Source of the DNA: Ariolimax columbianus
Lineage: Eukaryota; Mollusca; Gastropoda; Stylommatophora; Arionidae
Assembly: GCA_036924085.1 (NCBI GenBank)
Contig: JAVGWX010000011.1
Span: forward strand, 35,969,710 to 36,033,709
DNA: 64,000 bases
Direction of reading: 5' to 3'
Positions 11,765 to 23,696 of this stretch are shown piece after piece. Under the pieces are notes generated by a model that did not search any database, had not been told where the DNA came from, and saw only the letters and a list, made by a program, of their open reading frames with translations. The first letter of the stretch is position 1. Every line of letters starts with the position of its first letter. A program made the position numbers and the translations under genes.

Positions 11765-12115
11765 ACTTTCCGTGTCCAAGCATCATGTCATACTTCGTGC
11801 ATCTAGTATTCATCGATTTTGATTGCCTTGTCATTCGCCTCCAGCATTCCACACCTATTGCATATTTTCTGGAGGTTGGGACAGGTCTTCAGGTGGTCAG
11901 AGTCCTGTATTGAGCCACGTGTTATCCTCCATTGTTTCATATTCCTCTTACAACGTGATGCACCAGCTCGGAGTTTATCCAGCGACCGCCATGTTGTGTA
12001 TGGTAGATGATGGGCCTGTATCAATTCCTGCCATCTCTCATTACGGCGGCTTTCAGGGCTTGTCTGTATCGGCTTTTACTGATTATAGGAAGCTGTGTCT
12101 GATTTAAGTATTGTG
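11765..12115 (-). pseudogene. LINE C-terminal fragment
   Basis: The minus strand encodes TTWRSLDKLRAGASRCKRNM, KQWRITRGS, then a degenerate Cys region (LKTCPNLQKICNRCG) and ANDKAIKIDEY. It is closely similar to the C-terminal LINE fragment at 45.18-45.61 kb, which keeps a clearer CECG...CPNRPETC pattern. Confidence 0.78.
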
Positions 12116-12144
12116 CTTTGTACCTGATGGTCCAACATGTGCTA

Positions 12145-12277
<133 letters not shown>

Positions 12278-12364
12278 GCCGCCGTCCATAGTAGACGATG
12301 ATGGCATAGTTTATGTTGCTAGCGCTATATTTAGTTAGGATTAACTGCGCTACATTTTATCTTC

Positions 12365-12548
12365 ACTCTCTCGTCTCGTGCCGCCCAACCCCAGTGGAAA
12401 GTCAAGGATAAGACTAGGGGGCAACTACGAGATGCAGAGGACTCTGCATCAAGCACCCGTGAAAAAGACGGCGGAGTCCGGAGTCGAATCCACGCCACCT
12501 GATCACGAGGCCGATGGCTTAACCACTTCGCCACGGAATCCCCATATA
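12365..12548 (-). mobile_element. tRNA-derived SINE, second head type
   Basis: The minus strand begins with a tRNA-like head GGGATTCCGTGGCGAAGTGG then TTAAGCC (A box), followed by GTGGATTCGACTCC (B box). The body ends near a CTCTCGTCTCG segment read on the plus strand. It is flanked on the left of the minus-strand head by a TA-rich microsatellite. Confidence 0.75.
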
Positions 12549-12617
12549 TATATACATATATATATATATATATGTACTGCAGGGGATATCTTCTCATTGT
12601 TAAATACCATTAAATGA

Positions 12618-12770
12618 TGGATGGAGCACTTACTTAATTTTCCTGTCCGGCAAACTCGTAGATTATGAGCCCAAAATCCAGCCTCCATGGATGTTATTTT
12701 ATTTGACTAACAGCCCCCCCCCACCCCCCAATTGCGCTGGGTTCCTGCATACTCGGACAATTAATCAGAT
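12618..12770 (-). pseudogene. LINE C-terminal fragment, part 1 (split by minisatellite)
   Basis: It has the same order of blocks as the LINE at 22.55-22.75 kb: ACTTACTT, a TGTCCGGCAA-like stretch, then a GACA-T-TAATCAGATGTTCC-like stretch. The 21-bp array follows directly. Confidence 0.65.
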
Positions 12771-13200
12771 GTTCCGGATGTTCTTGCACAGCCCCCACAT
12801 GTTCTTGCACAGCCCCCACATGTTCTTGCACAGCCCCCACATGTTCTTGCACAGTCCCCACATGTTCTGGCACAGTCCCCAGATGTTCTGGCACAGTCCC
12901 CACATGTTCTTGCACAGCCCCCACATGTTCTTGCACAGCCCCCACATGTTCTTGCACAGCCCCCACATGTTCTTGCACAGCCCCCACATGTTCTTGCACA
13001 GCCCCCACATGTTCTTGCACAGCCCCCACATGTTCTTGCACAGCCCCCACATGTTCTTGCACAGTCCCCACATGTTATTGCACAGCCCCCACATGTTCTT
13101 GCCCAGCCCCCACATGTTCTTGCACAGCCCCCACATGTTCTTGCACAGCCCCCACATGTTCTTGCACAGCCCCCACATGTTCTGGCACAGTCCCCACATT
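12771..13200 (+). repeat. 21-bp minisatellite inside a LINE
   Basis: Unit ATGTTCTTGCACAGCCCCCAC, about 20 copies. Because 21 is divisible by three, it stays open in several frames on both strands (plus-strand frame repeating MFLHSPH). These frames are not evidence for a gene. Confidence 0.95.
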
Positions 13201-13470
13201 CACAGTATTCGTCGTCTGTATATCATCCTTTCAGGCTAGACCCACGTCTGGACACACCCGTTTTTAACCTGTTCAGAGATTTTCACATAGTATATGGTAA
13301 ATTATGTCCTGGTGCGAGTTCTTCTTTAATTTCCATCCAGCCTTCGGCGTTCTCTTGAAGCCATTTCGGTACGGTATCTCTCAGGGTTCTTGTCTGAGGA
13401 CTGTACAGTTTGCAGAAATTCATCCTTGATTTCAGTCGCTCTCTTTTTTGTGTATCTCCAAAAAGAGGAT
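13200..13470 (-). pseudogene. LINE C-terminal fragment, part 2
   Basis: CACAGTATTCGTCGTCTGTA, TTTCAGGCTAGACCC and GTCTGGACACACC, then ATATGGTAAATTATGTCC, line up with 22685-22800. Confidence 0.75.
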
Positions 13471-13587
13471 ATCTCTGATCACATGACGAGGGAGCAGATC
13501 AGCTGGCAAAGGATGGTGCTGCTGACCAGCAACCGAATGTACCAGTTACATATCAGCAAAAGATAAGGATGATCAAATCGATCAGAG

Positions 13588-13946
13588 GGATCAAGTTGCT
13601 GAGCAGCGCATGGACTGCAGTGGTCAGCGACCCATAGCTGACTGCTAGCGTCAGGGCCAGCGAACCAGAGCTGTCAAGATCCTTCTACACCTCCACGAGG
13701 TGATCCTGGACAACAGGCTGCAGCAGGGCACACTGGCTAAGGAGAAGAGATCGAAGAAGGAATGCTAACTCGGTACTCAAAAAATGTTTGCTGAAGTCGG
13801 ATGTGTTGGACAGAAAGGTGCAAATATCGTAGTCAAGCTGTAAACTACGATACAACGCATTCCGCTCTCTGGTCTACATTCTGCTACTTGAGCCCTTTCA
13901 GGGTTTGGTAGCGGGAGATTGAGAACGAACGAAGCCAAGCCAAGCC
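13588..13946 (+). mobile_element. R1 retroposon copy with target-site duplication
   Basis: Bounded by AAATCGATCAGAG (13575-13587) and AAATCAATCAGAG (13947-13959). Complete R1 body ending GAACGAACGAAGCC. Confidence 0.88.
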
Positions 13947-14519
13947 AAATCAATCAGAGAACCATCAACATTAACACAAGACGATAAAAAGAACAGACAA
14001 GAACAAACTGCTGCGTTGCGCCTTATATAAGTACACAACCTATTCCACAGTCACTTGTGAAGGTTGGCAATCACCATGTGTACATGCAGGCAGGCACCCT
14101 GCATTATAAGTTACAGAGAAAAACCCACTGGCCAACAGAAACAACACTGAAAGAGAAACTTTACGGATATCTATGTGAACCACAAAAGACTGAAATTTAT
14201 TCAAAGACATCATTGCAGATTTAGATATTATATTTTCAAGCGAACGAAAGAAAAAGAAAAAGACGAAGCAGAGGAAGAAGAAGAAGACCCTATTACGTGA
14301 ACGAATGTCTGGACGAGAACTGGAGTTGATATGCAGTCAAAGAATAAAGACCGATTCGTCAGCTGTCGCGAAGTGTGCTGTATAAGCCCTTATTTTAACC
14401 CGGTTAGACAAAAGTGTGATTCCTTACCGAGGTTTAAACATGTGTCCTAACTAGAAGACAGGTACCAGAACCTCCTGGTGACCCGATCCTACAATCATAG
14501 GGCTTGAAGAAAAGTATGA

Positions 14520-14960
14520 CCATAGATGCAGCAGTGAATGAGCTGACAGGAGTCAGCGACTCATAGCTGGCTGCATACATCGTGCTCAGTGACTCAAACC
14601 TTTCTATTCTGTATCCAAATGGCGACCCTGGAAACATACTGCAATCGTGCAGTCTGGTTAAGAAATTATGGAACAAGAAGGGATGGCAAACCCGATCTCC
14701 AAAATGCTGGGCTGAAATCGGATTATCGGGCCGAAATGCGCAGATATCGCAACTGCGCTGTGAACTACGACGTAGAATCACAAACGTCCTGTTCAGGACG
14801 AACGCCGCATGTTGAAGTCGGATGTATCAGACCTAAAGGTGCAAATATTGTAGTCAAACTGTTAACTACGACACGACGCACTCCGTTCTCCGGACAACAT
14901 CCTGTAATTAGGCAAAGTCCTTTTCGGGGCTTGGTAGCAAGAGAACGAGAATGAACGTAG
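14520..14960 (+). repeat. Strongly diverged R1-like copy
   Basis: Shares the order of blocks with R1: GTCAGCGACTCATAGCTGGCTGC, GAAGTCGGATGTATCAGACC with AAAGGTGCAAATATTGTAGTC, and GGGGCTTGGTAGCAAGAGAA. It contains extra sequence in the middle. Confidence 0.6.
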
Positions 14961-16000
14961 AAGAAGAATAAGGACGATCACCAAAGAAGGAAGAAAAGAA
15001 ACAGAACATATATGTAGGCTGTGCAGCATCAAACGACGCATAGATATAACGTCCACATGTTTTTTTATGTCATATTCCGATTGTACACAGTTGTAGTGTA
15101 TTCTATCTTACCTTTCCCCCCATTCTGTTTGTACTTTTTGTACCTCTGGCCCATTACCCTCTCCTCTCATGCAATCATTAACTTGGAACCCAATTTATTT
15201 CCATTTAATCCAGGGCTTCCTGGCAGGCCATAATTCTAGTGCTCTTCACGCGTGTTTGCCATCTTCTTTCAGCTACAGGACTGCCTTGGAATAGACGTCT
15301 TTGCTCACCATGCCTTTGTGCACGAGTGATCGGGCGAACACAAAGACAGCTCTTGAGGTTTCTAATACTCGGTGAATGCGAGGTACAGAAGACGAGCTGG
15401 GCTCTGTTCCGGCTCTAACCCCACCGTTAGCCTTCTCTTGAGTACCAATTCTTTACCTGACAATGGTCAGACAATTTGTCAAATTAACTTCGAATTTTAT
15501 TTTCCTACTTCAAGGGCTTCCACAGCGAACAAGGGTGAGGAAAATAGCCCTGAGAGGGGGACGAAGGAACGGGCTGAAAGGAAAGAGAAAGAAAGAGTGG
15601 GAGGCACTCAGCTGTCCCAACAAGTGCTGCTATTGTCCCCGGATAACAATCCCAAGCCGGACAGGTCATCTCACAAAATTGCTCATCAAAAACACATCCC
15701 AACCGGAAGCGGAACATGCCGTGTTCCTCCTGTATCGCCGCGCATGCTCACATTGGGTGTGGCAGCAACAACTGAACGACATAGAATAAAAACGTTTCAA
15801 CGAAACCTGGGCTCTTGTGAATATGATATTTGGAAAGTGGTCCAATGTTTAGAGTCAGATGAAGGCTTTTATTTGTGTGTTATCTCTCCCTGTTTCACAC
15901 TTTTTATTTACTGTAACCAAGAGGGGCTTTGTCAGACCTTGAGAGCAGTAGTCGAAAAAACAAGCAACTGGTGAGATGTTTCACTGACGATATGCCTCGG
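14961..16000. other. Unassigned region
   Basis: A 200-codon plus-strand frame (15372-15974) is rich in Lys, Arg and Glu in its middle and matches nothing I recognise. There is no convincing splice structure, so it is not called as a gene. Confidence 0.35.
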
Positions 16001-16652
16001 CACACTAGTAGGACAGCTCGTCCATTTCAGTAGAAACAAGTGTTAACTTTAGTAGGACAGCCCGTCTTTTTCATTAGGACAGCTCGTCTATTTCATTAGG
16101 ACAGCCCGTCTATTACATTAGGACAGCTCGTCTATTTCATTAGGACAGCTCGTCTATTTCATTAGGACATCTCGTCCAATTCAGTAGGATAACACGTCCA
16201 ATTCAGTAGGATAACACGTCCAATTTTGTAGGATAACACGTCCAATTCAGTAGGATAACACGTCCATCTCATTAGTATAACACGTCCATTTCAGTAGCAC
16301 AGCACGTCCATTTCAGTAGGACAACACGTCCATTACAATAGGACAACACGTCCATTTTAGTAGGATAACACGTCCAATTCAGTAGGATAACACGTTTAAT
16401 TCAGTAGGATAACACGTCCAATTCAGTAGGATAACACGTCCAATTCTGTAGGATAAGACGTCCAATTCAGTAGGATAACACGTCCAATTCAGTAGGATAA
16501 CACGTCCAATTCAGTAGGATAACACGTCCATCTCATTAGTATAACACGTCCATTTCAGTAGCACAGCACGTCCATTTCAGTAGGACAACACGTCCATTAC
16601 AATAGGACAACATGTGCATTCCAATAGGACAACACGTCCATTTCAGTAAGTC
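16001..16652 (+). repeat. 22-bp minisatellite
   Basis: Unit AGTAGGATAACACGTCCAATTC with variants (GGACAGCTCGTC toward the left end). About 29 copies. A block of variant units around 16260-16340 recurs around 16520-16610, showing a higher-order duplication within the array. Confidence 0.93.
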
Positions 16653-17189
16653 TACGCGCAAGTCCCAGTGCGCAGAAAAAATGGAATAAGTTAACCGTAT
16701 GATGTCAGTGTTTCATCATCAAGACAGATGAATCTGAAGGTGAGGAAGGTGAAGTCGGTCTGACAGCTGAAACTTGTCTGGATCAAGAGCTTGAGTGTAT
16801 CAGCTGTAGGTGCGGCACTATGCAAGGAATAAGACGTTATGTCTGGTTAGACTTTGAGTAGCGAATAAGAGAATCAAGGTACAAGACGTTATGCATGGTT
16901 AGACGTCTATCTGTTGGGTAGTCTCATAGTTGGTACTGCCGTCCCGGATGGAGTGTTGTAGATGTCACTGTAGGTGTTCTTAATAGTATATGCGATAGAG
17001 TGACAGCTCTGCTTCACTTCTGACTTTCAAAATATTTAGTCGGGTGCCCATTCACACATGGAAAGACTGGCGCACCCCGAGTCTGAGACTGAAACCCGGT
17101 TTGTAATGCTCTATTACCACAATGCTTCTCAGACGATCAAGTAATTTTACATTTTTTAAGTCTAATCAAAAGAATCAGTGCTACACCTG

Positions 17190-17500
17190 GGTCTTTCTGT
17201 ATGACAAGGACAGAAATAGCACCACTGCCTGACAGAGCGCAGTTCAAAAGTGGCGACTAGCTGTGTGACATGGCATATTCTATTTGGTTGTTCGGTTTAT
17301 TAAGAACAGCATAGATGGCGCTTAACGGGCTGCAGGTCTACTTTGCTCTAATGTTTGAGTCTATTAAGATGGACTCGCACACCGGTTAACCAACCTCCGC
17401 GGCACTTGTCCCAACGCAGCGGAGTAATTAGCTGTTCGAAATTAGCCCGCTAAGCAGGAAATCCTCCTCCTGGCTACATCCAGCTCATACTAGAGCTGGG
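17190..17500 (+). repeat. R3 dispersed repeat, left part, interrupted by R1
   Basis: Contains GTATGACAAGGACAG, CACCACTGCC, GTGTGACATGGCATA, GATGGCGC and CTACATCCAGCTCATAC blocks. R3 resumes after the R1 array at 18029 (GGGGCCTGAACAGTGGCATC and GTAGAAGTACAGG), so R1 inserted into it. Confidence 0.8.
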
Positions 17501-18028
17501 ATCAAGATGCTGAGCAGCACATGAGCTGTAGTGGTCAGAGACCCATAGCTGACTGCTAGCGTCGGGGTCAGCGAACCAGAGCTGAGCAGCACATGAGCTG
17601 TAGTGGTCAGCGACCCATAGCTGACTGCTAGCGTCAGGGTCAGCGAACCAGAGCTGAGCAGCACATGAGCTGTAGTGGTCAGAGACCCATAGCTGACTGC
17701 TAGCGTCAGATTCAGCGAACCAGAGCTTAGATCGAGATGCTGAGCAGCACATCAGCTGTAGTGGTCAGCGACCCATAGCTGACTGCTAGCTTCAGGGTCA
17801 GCGAACCAGAGCTGAGCAGCACATGAGCTGTAGTGGTCAGAGACCCATAGCTGACTGCTAGCGTCGGGGTCAGCGAACCAGAGCTGAGCAGCACATGAGC
17901 TGTAGTGGTCAGAGACCCATAGCTGACTGCTAGCGTCAGGGTCAGCGAACCAGAGCTTTAAAGACCCTTCTACGTCTCCACGCGGTGATCCTGGATAGTG
18001 GGAAATTGAGAACGAACGAAGCCAAGCC
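17501..18028 (+). mobile_element. R1 retroposon with internal 72-bp tandem expansion
   Basis: Flanked by ATACTAGAGCTGGG (17487-17500) and ATACCAGAGCTGGG (18029-18042), a 14-bp duplication with one mismatch. The first 72 bp of the R1 body (GAGCAGCACATGAGCTG through GCGAACCAGAGCT) is present about six times. The remaining R1 body is shortened, jumping from GGTGATCCTGGATA to GTGGGAAATTGAGAACGAAC. Confidence 0.88.
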
Positions 18029-18042
18029 ATACCAGAGCTGGG

Positions 18043-18600
18043 GCCTGAACAGTGGCATCCACCCATGTAGAAGTACAGGTAGATTAATACTGAGTCTAAG
18101 AATCAAAAGTCATTTTCTGACAAGTATCCAAGAACTAGTGAAAACCTCATGTGGACTATCTGGCAAACCGAATTGTGTACGTGGTTATGCTGTTTGTCCA
18201 TTACAATCAACGAGGACCACTTTGTCGACATTCCTGCTCGCATGAAATCCAAGATGGCTAAATGAGCCAATCCGAGTTCTAAATTTTCTGCTGCACTTAA
18301 AAAAAGGAAATAGGGCACCCACTGCCACTGGGTTTTCACACGATCCTTGAGAGTGTCAATGTACCACGCACTAACTATCAAAGAAACATTCAATGTGTAT
18401 TTCATAGTAGACGGGAGTGTAACGAACGTGAAATTAAAATCACTTGCGCTTTAATATTATTATAGTGAAGGTGATTTGCGCTCACCAACCTCACTCTATC
18501 GTCCCAACTTGCCTTGATTCAGTCCAAAGATATGGTTAAGATGACTGAGCACTGAAGAAGAAAAAAATGCGGATTTTTCTTAGGGTTTTTTTTAAATCCA
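18043..18600. other. End of R3 followed by unassigned sequence
   Basis: R3 ends near 18095. From 18110 to 18600 I recognise no family, except that 18470-18550 shares CAACCTCACTCT and AGTCCAAAGA-like blocks with about 42920-42980, suggesting another low-copy repeat. Confidence 0.45.
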
Positions 18601-18604
18601 GAAA

Positions 18605-18975
18605 CTATTGATCAAGATGCTGAGCAGCACATGAGCTGCAGTGATCAGAGACCCATAGCTGACTGCTAGCGTCAGGGCCAGCGAACCATAGCTGCCAAGA
18701 CCCTTCTACATCTCCACGCGGTGATCCTGGATAACAAGCTGCAACAGAGCAGACTGGCTAAGGAGAAGGGATCGAAGAGCGAATGCTAACCCGGTACTCA
18801 AAAAATGCTTGCTGAAGTCGAATGTGTTGGACCGAAAGGTGCAAATATCGCAGTCAAGCTTTAAACTACGACACAACGCATTCCGTTCTCTGGTCTACAT
18901 TCTGCTACGTAGGCTCATGTCTGTGTTTGGTAGCGGGCGATTGAGAACGAACAAAGTCAAGCCAAGCCATACCAA
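18605..18975 (+). mobile_element. R1 retroposon copy
   Basis: Near complete, from ATCAAGATGCTGAGCAGCAC to GAACAAAGTCAAGCCAAGCC. A target duplication is only weakly suggested by CCAGAAACTATTG on the left and CCAAAACTAATG on the right. Confidence 0.85.
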
Positions 18976-19065
18976 AACTAATGCGATTAGATATTTCACA
19001 AGACAGTGGAGGCAGGAGTTGAACCACTGAGGTCACAAGCTTCAACTCAGTTGTATTATATATAC

Positions 19066-19350
19066 CTAACTTAACTTAACATAACTTAACTTAACTTAAC
19101 GTGGCGTCTTTATACTGGTTTAGAAGACTCTCTGTATACACAAATTATGCACATTCAATAAACTGTTGAATGCATTAATTTTACCCTGCCGACCTATTTC
19201 TTGTGGCAATGCATTCAACGGATTCACTGACTAAACAAATATTTTCTAGTACCTAATCTAAACTTTTCTTGAATTCATTTGTTAATTTTCCCTGTTTATT
19301 CTTGTAGGCTTGTGTACTTTGAAAAAAGTTGTTTGAGTAGGGCCGCACAC
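19066..19350 (-). pseudogene. LINE 3' end with TTAAG tail
   Basis: On the plus strand it begins CTTAACTTAACATAACTTAA, then CTTTATACTGGTTTAGAAGAC. This is the reverse complement of the 3' end of the 2148-2995 element. The coding remnant reads through a diverged AFKNR-like C-terminus. Confidence 0.8.
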
Positions 19351-20519
19351 AGCTAACACCTTTTCAGAGGCCTGTATCCGAACATTTGCAGTAGCAATTT
19401 CATAGCCTTGGCTTTCACGTGATGGAATTGCTAGCCTTATAAACAACCCTCTTTAGTTGCTATTAACAATATGCTTGGTAGGTTACAGTACAATATTCTC
19501 AAACCCTGTGCAATTCGATTGAAACTCAGCTCCTTCGCTGATGCGACCAGTCACTCCTATACCAAGGCAACACTTTATACAAGAAATATGTTTTCCTCTA
19601 TTGTTATCACAAGTCAGTATTACTAAACTTTCGTTTTCCGTTGCTCAACAATACAATAAAATAGTTGGTTAGGCAACCATGTCCATGACCATGTCTGATA
19701 GTCGCTGTCCAGGCGACCTGCAGTTTTTTTTGGGAGGTGGCGATATGTTTCAGCCAGTTGTTGCGAGAGCGACCCAGAGGATGTCTTCAGATTGAGCATG
19801 ATTCTTTCTATTCCTCGTTCCAAACAACCAACAGAATCATCACGTGGGTCGGCACTTCCAGGGGGATGTGGGCAACGCGATCAAAGAGGAAATGCCTGCA
19901 AGTTGAGTACGTCAAACTACTTCAATGTTGGAAATCAGGTCGTGCCAGTGGATCGCGAGGATGCGCCTCTGGTTGAGCAAGTGGAAGACCTCAAGACGCT
20001 GCCGATCCTGTTGTAGTAGCGCCCTTACTCGGGGCCGCACATGCGAATGGGAACGCTGCAGGGCGAGTACATACGAAGCCAGGTCTCCAGGGAGAGTCTC
20101 ATCTGGGACCAGACTCTGCGGATCGAGTGCATGGATGAAGCCGCTAGGCCCATCGTACGGGGAATGTCGTGACTGCTGCGTGCTTCAGAGGACTGCCTAT
20201 TTCCCAAGAAGAAGAAGTCCTCGGTGGCTGCAATATGGGACAACCCTTGCTCACGGCGATGCTCAGAGAGCTCTTGCTGAAGTTTTGGATACTATCGTAT
20301 TTTGTTTTTATTTTATATGAATGAGAGCAGAATTTCTCGTCTTTTGAGATCTGTTGTCTCTACTCATCATCCTCATTATTATCATCATCATAATTATCTA
20401 GTTAGCTCGGAGACTGTACAAGTATTGCAGTATAAGTCTGCAACGCTACATTCTTGAAAGCCTCTGAGATGTTATTGTTTCTTGGACGTCTATTTCCTCT
20501 TTTTCCCTGAATGTTGCCT
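19351..20519. other. Unassigned, probably old repeat debris
   Basis: Several frames of 60-130 codons (for example 19925-20320) have no recognisable motif. Confidence 0.35.
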
Positions 20520-20995
20520 TCTGGTCCTGTCAATATTTCTCTATGCTTGTGAGACATGGACAGTCACAGCTGACCTTCAGCGAAGGATACAGGCATTGGA
20601 GATGAGATGTTTCCGAAGACTTTGAAACTTCACGTACAAAGATTGAGTTACAAATGAGGAAATATGAAATGGAATTACCACAGCAATAGGGATTTTTGAA
20701 AACCTCCTGGCAACTGTCAAAAGAAGGAAACTCGCTCGGTACGGTCACATATCGAGATCAAATGGTCTTGCAAATATAATCCTCCGCGGAAAGGTGCAAG
20801 GCAGACGACGAAGAGGCCGTCCCAATAACATGTTGGAGGACAATATAAAAGAATGGACCAATCTACGACCAGAAGATGCACAGGCAGCGGCCGCTGACAG
20901 AGAAGGGTAGCGTGGTATTGTGGGGATGTCTTCATGTGTGCCGCAAAGACCTCACCGGTTACGGGATGACCTGACCTGACCTGTTGCCTTCTAGT
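20520..20995 (+). pseudogene. LINE C-terminal fragment (ACETWTVTADLQ family)
   Basis: Conceptual frames give FLYACETWTVTADLQRRIQ, ALEMRCFRRL, LLATVKRRKLARYGHISRSN, GKVQGRRRRGRPN and EDNIKEWTNLRPEDAQAA. Several frameshifts or stops are present. The family recurs at 27.6-28.1 kb (plus) and 60.19-60.48 kb (minus). It ends in CCTGACCTGACCTG, a short tandem tail. Confidence 0.85.
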
Positions 20996-21059
20996 ATTTG
21001 CTGTAAAGTATATTATGCCTCCATGTCTCATGTTCTAACCAAGCCAAGACAATCTACCT

Positions 21060-21580
21060 TTCTGTATACTCGTTATTAGCTGTCTATGTGACCCTACATC
21101 ATTAAGTATTTTTTTTTGTTTTACAATTTTTCTATCCAGCTCATTCTTTGCATCCTACGATAGCGCCCCGTCTCGAACGCTTCTAATGCTTGTTCATTAT
21201 TTTTGTTTAGTATCCATGTTTCAGAGCCTTACAATGCGATGGGCCAGATATGTGCAGTGATTATCCACTTCCAAAACTCAATATTGATGTTATTTGTTGT
21301 TAGAAGTTTTTGTTTCATACGGAATGTCTTTATAGCTACAGCGATCCGAGGTCTAATTTCAACCTCACAGCGGGCGTCCTCTGCAATAATTTATCCCAAA
21401 TATAAAAACCTCTGCATGTGTTCTTTAATTTGTTACTCTGTGCTGATATTTAGTCATGAAGTTTGTTTGGCTACTACCATCTCTTTTGTTTTACCAGCAT
21501 TTATCCTCATACCAAATGGCTGTGTCGTTGATCCTAATGAGTAGTTGTTGTATTGATTTCTTTGTTGATGGCTGACGTGA
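21060..21580 (-). pseudogene. LINE reverse transcriptase fragment
   Basis: Minus-strand blocks include PFGMRINAGKTKEMVVAKQT, YLG and GSETWILNK. These match the region after the catalytic FADD in the copy at 61.98-62.42 kb. Stops are present. Confidence 0.8.
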
Positions 21581-21984
21581 ACTGGCCTTAGAGCTAACCC
21601 AATTTGATTTACCAGCAACAGTCAACAAGTGAACTCCTAATCTGCTGACAAGCAACTATTCCATCGATTGACTGTATCGTCGGCACTCTGTCCGGCCGGG
21701 CAGCAATCACACTTAGCCACCCAAGAGTCGCCGACATTGACTGGGTCGCACTCTGACTTGTTCCATTGTTTGACTATCGTGACGACGCCGACCCGTCGCT
21801 CTGAGATGAACCGTTTTGTAGTGCTATTGTTCAACACTGAATGGTCTCTTTGTCCTGACCGGCAACTTACTGTCCAACTCTTTAATCCTGTCTTCACGCT
21901 AATATTTTTTTTTTTTCAATTATTGTTCATTAGATCGAATCGAGTCCACACGTAAGCGCTTTAATCATAACGTGTAGCCAGGCT

Positions 21985-22500
21985 CACATGGTTGGTAGAG
22001 TATTGTCTAACAGCTGTTCACTGATTGGTAGATTACTGTCTAACAGCTCTTCACTGATTGGTAGATTACTGTCTAATAGCTCTTCACTGATTGGTAGATT
22101 ACTGTCTAACAGTTCTTCGCTGATTGGTAGATTACTGTCTAACAGTTCTTCGCTGATTGGTAGATTACTGTCTAACAGTTCTTCACTGATTGGTAGATTA
22201 CTGTCTAACAGTTCTTCACTGATTGGTAGATTGTTTGTTTGACAGTTCTTCACTGATTGGTAGATTACTGTCTAACAGTTCTTCACTGATTGGTAGATTA
22301 CTGTCTAACAGTTCTTCACTGATTGGTAGATTGTTTGTTTGACAGTTCCTTAATGATTGGTTAATTACTGTTTGACATTTCTTCACAGAATGGTTGAGTA
22401 ATGTCTGACAGTTTTTTCGCTGGTTGGTTGATTGTTGTCTGACAGCTCTTTACTGATTGGTTGATTGTTGTCTGACAGTTCTACACTGATTAGCTTATAT
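21985..22500 (+). repeat. 33-bp minisatellite
   Basis: The unit contains CTGATTGGTAGATTACTGTC then TAACAGTTCTTCA. It is regular to about 22340 and diverged afterwards. Related CTGATTGGCTGAT units reappear at 24047-24260, so the LINE and R1 in between were probably inserted into a longer old array. The frames on both strands are artefacts of a 33-bp unit. Confidence 0.93.
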
Positions 22501-22549
22501 AATTGCTTAATTTTCTGACTGATTGGCTGATTTGTCGATCCATTTCTTG

Positions 22550-23690
22550 ATTACTTACTTTCCATGTCCGGCAACCTCACAGACTTCACCCAAAAACTAG
22601 TCACCAACTTCAGGACCACGACTGTACAGAATTCCTGTATACTGGGACATATAATCAGATGTTCCTGGTCCTGGACGATCCCACATTCGCAATATTCATT
22701 GTCTGCATATCACCACGTTTTCAGGCTAGACACACATCTGGACACACCTGTTCTTGGCCTGTTCAGAGATCTCCATGTAATATATGGCATACCATGTCCT
22801 GGTGCAGGGACTTCTTTAATCTTGATTCAATCTTCACTGTTCGTTTAGGGCCACTTTTCTACGCAGTTTCTCTCGGGGCTGAGTTCCAATGACTGTACAG
22901 TCGGCAGAAAACTGATCCTTTATTCCAGTCGTATTCTTTCTGTTGTAAGTAAAAAAAAGTGGGTGTCTCTGGTCACGTGACTGTTTTTGTCTCTGAACTT
23001 CACATACGACACGTCTTCTAATATCCCGAGGTGCAGTACCAGCGATTGTAAAGATCTTTCCCGTTGGGGTTAGTTTAAGGCATCCTTTTACAATTTGGCA
23101 TGCCTCATTTACTGCTACATGGACCTGTTTCGTGTGTGTAGATGTATTCCATACTGGCTCCGCATACTGGCGCCGCATACTCTCCCGCTGAGAGACAAAG
23201 TGCATGGGCTGATGTGCGGAACCCCGTTGTGAATGCTCCCCATGCAGTGTTTGCCCGCTTGCGAATTATATTATTTCTTGAACTGATTTTTTGTTTTACT
23301 GCATTGCAATGTGCCTTGTACGATTAGGTGCCGTCCATTAAAGTGCCTAAATACTTGGATGTATCACTATGTTCAAGTACATGTCCGCGCCATTTAATAT
23401 TAAGTTGTCAACTTGCTTCTTTGTTCTTCAAGTGGAAAACACAAAACCGTGCTGTGCTGGGGTTAATTTTGAGGTAGTTTTCCTCATAAAATTCGGCCAT
23501 TCTGTGTGCATCTTTTTAAAGACCGTTTTCCACTTACTCCAAACGCTTTCCCTGTGCAGCTATAGCAGTGTCATCGGCATATATGAACTGTCTTGTACCT
23601 GCCGGGCTAGCTGGTTGATTATTGGTGTATACAAGTTGTATAACGCACGAGCCAGGATACTTCATTGTGCCAGGCCGATTTCTTGAACGA
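22550..23690 (-). pseudogene. LINE reverse transcriptase to C-terminus, degenerate
   Basis: The minus strand carries RQFIYADDTAIAAQGK (catalytic YADD, about 23590), FHLKNKQV-like and VDNLILNGADMYLNIV-like blocks, then EPVWNTSTHTKQVHVAVNEA and CQIVKGCLKLTPTGKI. The C-terminal segment from about 23205 to 22834 is open over 123 codons. Frame changes separate the parts. It gives the unexpanded version of the sequence that carries the 21-bp array at 12.77-13.20 kb. Confidence 0.82.
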
Positions 23691-23696
23691 ATGATT

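Noticed and set aside
12691..13239. Repetitive protein of MFLHSPH units
   Set aside because: It is a 21-bp minisatellite lying inside a LINE fragment. The opposite strand is equally open.
15372..15974. 200-codon plus-strand frame
   Set aside because: The other frames and the opposite strand are also open here, the composition is unremarkable and I recognise no domain.
18103..18405. Minus-strand 100-codon frame as a transposase or host exon
   Set aside because: No catalytic or structural motif could be identified in any of the three minus-strand frames.
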